NCBI GenBank assembly: GCA_032716605.1
Contig: CM064495.1
Location: 23,918,586 to 23,982,585, forward strand
Source of the DNA: Paralithodes platypus
Taxonomy: Eukaryota > Arthropoda > Malacostraca > Decapoda > Lithodidae
Direction: 5' to 3'
Length of the DNA stretch: 64,000 nt
The notes under the pieces were generated by a model. That model worked only from the letters and a program-made list of their open reading frames with translations. It made no database searches and was not told where the DNA came from. Shown here one piece after another: positions 57,500 to 64,000 of the stretch (within the stretch, counting starts at the first letter, position 1; every line of letters begins with the position of its first letter). Position numbers and translations under genes: made by a program.

Positions 57500-59096
57500 T
57501 GTTCTGGTGTAGTTGGGTGAAAATCCGTCGAACGGTCTAGGAGAAGTTTTCGGACAGACAGACAGGCAGACAGACATTTCGGCCGGCATGTACCACTATA
57601 CGGGGGGCGATACCACTCTGCTTACGCAGAGTTGATAAAAGTTGACCTCTGACCTTGACCTTTATTTTTGTTTGCATTGACATTGCCCATTAAAATCAAA
57701 TAAGCATGCCTAATTTCATTAAAAACCCATCAGTTAGTTTCATATATATTAATAGAATAGTTGACCTTGACCTTTGACCTTTATCTTGACCTTTATGATG
57801 TCTCAAAATATATTATTTTCATTTTCATTTAAAATGCAACTATCTCGCCAAATTTTGTGAAGTATGCATGAAAAGTAAAGAAAACAGCATATTGACCTTT
57901 TACTTGACTTGACCTTTCATATCGAATTGTATAGTTTCTTGTATAACCTTGGTCTAGGTAGGCTATTCCTAATATACATGGTAAGCCTAGTGAGAATCTG
58001 ACAGTTAGTGTAAAAAATACTAGTAAACAAAATATTTTGACCTTTGACCTTGATCTTTGACCTTACCCTTAAGATTATTTATCTAAAATTTGGGCAATAC
58101 TATATCAAGGTTACCAGTAACTTGTATAGTGAAAATGAAGACATTTGAGTAAAAAATAAAATAAATAGTAAAAGTTGACCTTTGACCTTGACCTGTGACC
58201 TGGACCTTTATGTAAGAGTATTTGTTTTGTTTTCATGGACATTGCCCCAGAAAATCAAATAAGCATGCCTAATTTCATTAAAACCCATCGGTTAGTTTCA
58301 TACATATTAATATAATAGTTGACCTTGACTTTTGACCTTTATCTTGACCTTCATGATAGGTCTTATAATTTAATATTTTCCTTTTCATTTAAAGTGCAAC
58401 TATCTCACCAAATGTTTTGAAGTTTGCATGAAAAGTAAAGAAAATAGCATATTGATGTTTTATTTGACCTTGACCTGTGACCTTGACCTTTCATATGGAA
58501 TTGTATAGTTTCTTGTATGACTTTGGCCTAGGTATTCCGAATATACATGGTAAGCCTAGCAAGAATACTAACAGTTAGTATAAGAAATACTAGTAAAAAC
58601 ATATTTTGACCTTGACCTTTGACCTTACCCTTTAGAATAAGTATTTGAAATTTGGGCAGTACGATATCAAGGTAACCAGTAACTTGCATAGTGAAAATGA
58701 AGACATTTGAGTAAATACTAAAAATAAATAGTAAAATTTGACCTTTGACCTTGACCTTTATGTAAGCGTACATTTGGTTTTCATTGACATTGCCCAGGAA
58801 AATCAAACAAGCATGCCTAATTTCATTAAAACCCATCAGTTAGTTTCATATATATTAATATAATAGTTGACTTTGACCTTTGACCTTTATTTTGACCTTT
58901 ATATGTGTATCAAAATATATATATTTTTCATTTATAGTGCAACTACCTCACCAAATTTTGTGAAGTTTGCATCAAAAGTAAAACAAATCGCATATTGACC
59001 TTATATTTGACCTTGACCTGTGACCTTGACCTTACATATGTAATTGTATAGTTTCTTGTATGACCTTGGCCTAAGTCTGCTTCGCAGAGTTGATAA
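57500..59096. mobile_element. Element carrying nuclear-receptor half-site repeats
   Basis: A leader with GACAGACAGACAGGCAGACA (about 57555) and a small hairpin, CTCTGCTTACGCAGAG followed by TTGATAA (57615-57637), precedes the tandem repeats. A near copy of the hairpin (CTGCTTCGCAGAGTTGATAA) closes it at 59077-59096. The hairpins suggest a non-autonomous mobile element, class unknown. No ORF is convincing. Confidence 0.5.
57638..59075. repeat. About 565-bp tandem repeat, 2.6 units, rich in TGACCT
   Basis: Units start near 57638, 58168 and 58733 and share blocks such as AAGCATGCCTAATTTCATTA and GTGAAAATGAAGACATTTGA. About 38 TGACCT half-sites are all on the plus strand, several as TGACCTTTGACCT and many as TGACCTTGA. 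Confidence 0.85.
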
Positions 59097-59475
59097 TATA
59101 GTGTTATCTTCATGCAGTGAGGTGGTCGAAGGCATCAGCTGATAAAGTAATGTGCAGCAGATAGTGTAGATACTGTGAGAATTTTGTTGTCATTATATTT
59201 TAGAATCTTGTTTCTGAGGCGATTTTGGTGCATTTGATATAGTGTGTGTGTGTGTTTATAGAAAGTATGAAGAGAGTAATTAATGTGTTCATAATATAAT
59301 ACCCTTTACATTTATATTGGTAGTGATAAAGCCATTGCACTTCCAATAAACACGATTTTATTTTTACCTTATATTTTGTTAATACTTTTTGAACATTTTG
59401 AAATTTACCTATGGTGAGGTATACCGTATACGATTTATTTTATATTATAATGGTATATCACACACATTCGCTCTT

Positions 59476-59509
<34 letters not shown>

Positions 59510-59675
59510 TCAGTATACCCTACACACAAATACAAAACATAAAGCACAAATATGTTTACAAATATAGTTAATATACTGTACAGTATATAGTAAGAGGAAA
59601 GTAAAGAAAAATAATCGAAAGTTCGTGATGTTATAATAGAAACCACATAACTTGAAGGTTAAGAGGAACTAGGGC

Positions 59676-59729
<54 letters not shown>

Positions 59730-60280
59730 TCGTGCGTGTCAATATACAGACAATATCATATACTGATGTAGTGTTGATATGCATAGTGTCATCAGTACCA
59801 TACCTCGTTTAGGCTAAATTATTTTGTTCACACATATTTTAATTATAGTAAGGGGTAGACCATTAGACCTTTGAAACCAGTTCAACCAATGCTGCTAGGT
59901 TAGTTTTTTTTCATTTAATTAAGTGTAGTTATAAAAGGTTAAATTATCACTATTGGTATATATTGATAGTGGTTTAGTTGTGTTTAGTACCATTGACACT
60001 GGTTGAGCTCTACTGGTTGATATGGTATACTGATTGAGTTGTCCTGGAACCATAGTCATTTAGTCATAATATCTTACACTCATAAATTGATGGTACTGTA
60101 AAGTATGTCGATGGATGGTTCATATGAACCATATAAGGGTCCTATATAAATTATAGTGATCTCTGAGGGTTACTCAATGTACCGAACTGCACTAAACTAT
60201 AGTCCATTCATTATAGGTAGGCCAGAAATAGTGACCACTAACCTCCATAACTTCATAACGACTATAATAACTGAGCTAAT
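59097..60280. other. Non-coding stretch with microsatellites
   Basis: CA repeat at 59478-59506 and AG repeat at 59681-59727. No gene is seen. Confidence 0.6.
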
Positions 60281-60762
60281 ATTGCTACCATTTGGAAAGC
60301 GTCAGCCACAGGGCCCAGTTCTCGGTCCAATTATATTTCTTATCTACAGTACATTAACGATATTGATGATGGACTAACATGTATACCTTCCAAATTAGCT
60401 GACGACACAAACATTGCAAACAAATATAATTATCCATCACATTTACAAGAGTTTCAGAATGATCTAGACTGGCTGTCAAACTTGGCTCAGTCGTGGAAGA
60501 TGAAATTCAGTATAAGTAAATGCAAAATGCTCCACATTAGTAGTAAAAATGCAAAAGTAAACTATTCGATAGATGGAATTCAACTCATGACCGTTAATAA
60601 AGAAACTGATCTTGGAGTAACTATAACGAACGATTAAAAACCTGCCCAACAATGCGCTCAAGTTGTTAAAACAAAAAAAATACTTTATTGGGAGATATTT
60701 TTAATATAAATCCGAAAACGTTATAGTTATGTACTTTATATAATTCATTGGTTCGTCCGCAT
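60281..60762 (+). pseudogene. L2-type LINE reverse transcriptase, left part of a split copy
   Basis: Encodes QPQGPVLGPIIFLIY, then in another frame the palm with LADDTNIANKY (LADD catalytic motif), SWKMKFSISKCKMLHIS and TDLGVTITND, then a stop and frame breaks, up to the codons for LVRPH-type sequence at 60750-60762. The continuation is at 63666. The copy is decayed. Confidence 0.8.
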
Positions 60763-60949
60763 TTTTTTCTCTGTGTGGATGAGGGCAAAAAAGGCAAACT
60801 TGCCTGTGACGAGTGCCACCCCCAGAGTTGAAAGAGTGAAAGGGCCAAAATAAAGGAATGTACAAGCCAAAATGCCTGGACACACTGAGTTTGAAGCAAT
60901 TTAAGTCATAGGATGAGGGAAAATGGTTTCAAGGAGAAAGTTCCAGAAC

Positions 60950-63655
60950 TCAGCTGTTGAATAGAAGAACAAATTGGGAATATCGTTTCACTCTTGGGTT
61001 GGAGAGTTGCACAGAGTAAGGATGGGATTGTGTTGCAAGACGGATGCTACGTGCTCTATGAAGAGGAGGTAATATACACCGAGAGAGCTCTGAGGAACAC
61101 TGATTATTGTAATAGCGATAGAATAGCGAGAGAGATGCAACATTGCGGCGAAGAGAGAGATATTGCAGAAAGTCGGTGAGTGGACGAGAGTTAATGAGAC
61201 GCAAGGCTTTCTTTTCTACTTTGTCTAGAAGTGCTGTGTGAGAGGATCCTCCCCACACATGTAAACAATAATCAATACATGGACACACTGTGCCCCTGTA
61301 CAGAACAAGAAGCTGTGCAGGGGTAAAGAACCCCCGGAGGCGATTGAGCAAACCTAGCTTCTGGGAAGCTATTTTAGCAAGAGTGGTAATATGGTCTTTC
61401 CAAGAGAGATCAGAAAAAAACAGACACCGAGAAAACTGAGAAGATAAAGGGTTGATTTGTGTGTTGTTAAAGTATATGGGATAGACCTGTGCGAGTTCTT
61501 GACGGGTAGACAAATGGAGAAATTGGGTTTTGGAAGATTGAAAGTAACAAGATTTGATCTGCCCCAGTTGGAAATGGTTGACATATCATAAGATATGTGT
61601 GCTATGGCCTCATCACGTGAGTTTTTGAGTGATTGCATGCTGGAGCATTCTGAAAAACAAGTTGAATAGTGTAAAGTAGAGTCATCAGCATATGGAATGG
61701 AACTGGAGGTACAGTTGAAAATATCATTAATGAATACTGGAAAGAGAACTGGAGATATGACAGAGCCCTGAGGAAAACCAGAATTGATAGAATGAGGAAG
61801 GTAACGATGACCGTCTATAACTGCAGATATGGAACGGCCAGAAAGGAAATTAGAGATAGAGGCACAGATGGAGGGATAGAAACCGAACAAGGGTAGTTTA
61901 TAAATTAGATATTTGTGCCAGACTCTATCGAAGGCCTTCGATATGTCTAGCGCAATAGAAAAGGTCTCACCGAAGTCCTGAATGAAGGATGACCAAGAGT
62001 TAGTAAAATATGATATAAGATCACCAATAGAGCAACCCTTAACCCTTGAAGAGCGTCGCTCGACTTAAGTCGTGCACCAATTTGCAGCAAGTTAGGAGCA
62101 TTATTAAGGCTTTTAAAGGGTTAAAATCGAGTGCAAATGGCTGGGAGAGCAGCGGCCAGACAGCCGACTCCCAGGGCTTACCGCCGCCCATTAACTCATG
62201 TTCCCTGTGTTCTCGAGAGGCCGGCAGTGTAGCCAGTAGTGAGCATAGCTGGGAAAAATATACCGATATATGCTAAACTTCCATGTTCGTGGCACCACTG
62301 CAAGAGAACCACGAGTGCTACGTAGCTCGTTCTGGTCTCATTTTGAAGCTTTTAGTGCCTAGTTTTTTTGCTAAATATTTTTTTTCTTCATGCAGATGCT
62401 TGATTTATCATGCAGGAGGGCCTGAATATGCCCAAATGAGCCCAAAACACCCCGCTAGACAAGGGTTAAGGAAGCCATACTGGCGATCTAGATTATGAGA
62501 AGAGAAATGCATTAGAAATTTTGAAGAAAGAAAAGTTTCAGAAACTTTAGAAATTCAAGATATGAGAGCAATTGAATGATAGTTGGAGGGTTGAGAGCAG
62601 TCACCCTTCTTTGGGACAGGTTGAATGAGAGCAAACGTCCAGCATGAAGGGAAGATGTTGGAGGAGAGACAGAGACGAAAGAATTTGCCTAGGCAGGGAG
62701 TCAGCACGGAAGCATAGTTTTTTAGTACAACAGGAGGAACACCATCCGGTCCATACGCCTTCTTAGTATTAAGCCCAGAGAGGGTAGAAATACATCTTTA
62801 GAAGATATTAGGTCATTATTAAGTAGGAAATATGGGGTTGGAGAGGGAGGAATAGCACCGGAATCATTCAAGGTGAAGTTTTTAGCGAAATTTTGGGCGA
62901 AGAGTTCATCTTTGTCAGAGGAAGAAGTGACGGTAGTTCCGTCAAAGTGGAAATGAGGAGGGAAGGACGAGGAAGAAAAATCGTTGGAGAGATAGGATAG
63001 GTGACAGAGATAAGTTTATGGTCGGAGGAGCCCAAAGAAGAGAAAAGATCGACAGTATAAGTGGAAGAGGTTAGAAGTTAGAAACAAGTCATGAATGTTG
63101 GGCCAATCTCCGAAGCGATCCGAGATACAGGTGGGTTGCTAAACCAACTGCCCTAGGTCATTTAGGATAGAAAAGATGTAAGCTTGTTCACCTGGTTGGT
63201 CAGTGGAGTGAGAGGAGAGCCATTGGCGGAGGTGAACGTTGAAATATCCTAAGATGAAGATTTCTGCGGAAGGACAGATGGATAGGATGTGTTCCACTGT
63301 AGAGATTAGATAGTCAAAGAATTTGGGAAAGTCTTTAGAGTTAGGGGAAAAATAGACAGCACAGAAATATTTAGTATGAGAGTGACGGGATAGTTTGAGC
63401 CATAAAGTTGAGAATTCAGAGGAGTCAAAGTCGGGAACATGAGAGCAAGTGAGTTTGTTGTGTAAGTAAACACAACATCTGCCTTTGGCATTGAAACTTG
63501 GATAGAGAAAGTACGAGGATACAGAGAAGGGGCTGCTGGCAGTTGCTTCAGACACCTGAGTTTAAGTGAAGCAAAAGAAGATCAAGTTTGTTGGAGGACA
63601 GGTGGTGTTCAACAGAGTGAAAGTTGGATGAAAGGCTGTGAATTCTACAAGTTGA
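60950..63655 (-). pseudogene. jockey-type LINE ORF2, frameshifted and interrupted
   Basis: Endonuclease plus RT in several frames. Catalytic YADD is retained, but the endonuclease motif reads GYFNVH where GDFN is usual. It is interrupted by a MITE at 62043-62465 within the RT, just before the codons for KGCSIGDL. At least one frameshift lies around 61369-61513. Confidence 0.82.
62043..62465. mobile_element. TTAA-flanked MITE (423 bp) inside the jockey LINE
   Basis: TTAA lies at 62039-62042 and 62466-62469. The ends are CCCTTGAAGAGCG on the left and CGCTAGACAAGGG on the right (inverted CCCTTGTCTAGCG): 10 of 13 bases match. Removing it with one TTAA leaves the LINE reading frame continuous across the site, which confirms the boundaries. 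No transposase. Likely piggyBac-related. Confidence 0.75.
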
Positions 63656-63662
63656 TAGTAAG

Positions 63663-64000
63663 TAATATTGCGTCCAGTTTTGGTCGCCATATTATAAAAA
63701 TGACACTGAAAAACTAGAGAGAGTACAACGGAGAGTAACAAAATGCATGCTTCCCCAACAAGTAATACACTATATGAGGAACACTAAAATAATTAAACCT
63801 GTTTACCTTGACAAACCAGAGAATAAGAAGAGACCTAATATACGTTTTTAAAATGATCAAAGGCCATGACAACATGGACGCAAGTAAGTACTTCACATTA
63901 GATAACACAAATTACACAAGATAAAATGGTTACTAAATTGTCGGAAAGGCAGTTTCATTCGCATGAAGCGAAGCACTTCTTTGTCAACATAGTAGTCAAC
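63663..64000 (+). pseudogene. L2-type LINE, right part of the split copy
   Basis: Picks up where 60762 ends: YCVQFWSPYYKNDTEKLERV, then QRRVTKCM, then decayed C-terminal sequence with several stops (GSFIRMKRSTS near the end). It continues past the window. Confidence 0.8.

Larger units (their letters stand above)
60763..63662 (-). mobile_element. jockey-type LINE inserted into the L2-type LINE
   Basis: On the minus strand: endonuclease (63655-63139; ILGYFNVHLRQW), RT fingers near 62780 (KAYGPDGVPPVVLKNY), RT palm (61890-61369; NSGFPQGSVISPVLFPVF, then YADDSTLHYS) and C-terminal region (61513-60950; VCPCIDYCLHVWGGSSHTAL; HPYSVQLSNPRVKRYS). This C-terminal sequence type is abundant in decapod genomes (from general knowledge). 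The short A-tail is seen as T-run 60762-60768. The right end lies close to the start of ORF2. Target duplication not resolved. Confidence 0.85.

Overview
The window is eukaryotic, repeat-dominated DNA, most probably from a decapod crustacean. The evidence is a mixture of jockey-, L2/CR1-, RTE- and I/Nimb-type LINEs of the kinds common in crustaceans, a BEL/Pao LTR retrotransposon, degenerate TTAGG-like runs, abundant CA/GA microsatellites and long minisatellites. No complete host gene is visible. The only good host-gene candidate is a minus-strand terminal exon near 26857-27183.

Layout. Positions 1-14114 and 27027-45711 are two same-orientation copies of one segment. They differ by only about 0.3-0.5% in the stretches I compared by eye. 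Each copy carries, in order: the candidate exon (cut by the window edge in copy 1), a short inverted-repeat element, a 23-bp minisatellite, a TTAA element, a 15-bp minisatellite, a tRNA-like SINE and a broken L2/CR1 LINE. Copy 1 has two extra LINEs inserted at one site (1652-4614 and 4630-5420). Copy 2 has an extra BEL/Pao element (28839-36213). Between the copies (14115-27026) lie SINEs, a 59-bp minisatellite (17339-19215), a TTAA-flanked piggyBac-type MITE (19338-19547) and a 6.8-kb array of a 78-bp unit (19551-26346). Read-through frames in these arrays produce long but meaningless ORFs.

From 45712 to the end the DNA is single copy: two MITEs, TTAGG-like runs with a 21-bp minisatellite, a decayed I/Nimb-type LINE on the minus strand (about 51710-55190), a promoter-like CCAAT/TATA region (55560-56000), a roughly 565-bp tandem repeat loaded with TGACCT nuclear-receptor half-sites (57640-59075), and a three-level nest at the right end in which an L2-type LINE is split by a jockey-type LINE that is itself split by a TTAA MITE.

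The most interesting signal is the history around the BEL element. The monomer of the neighbouring 23-bp minisatellite consists of the last 11 bp of the BEL LTR plus 12 bp of its flank. Its LTRs are several times more diverged from each other than the two segment copies are. Fifty-base direct repeats bracket it. Together these suggest the element predates the duplication and was lost from copy 1, leaving an amplified LTR footprint. All identities and counts were made by eye, without alignment software. The two copies could also be two haplotypes placed in tandem by the assembler.
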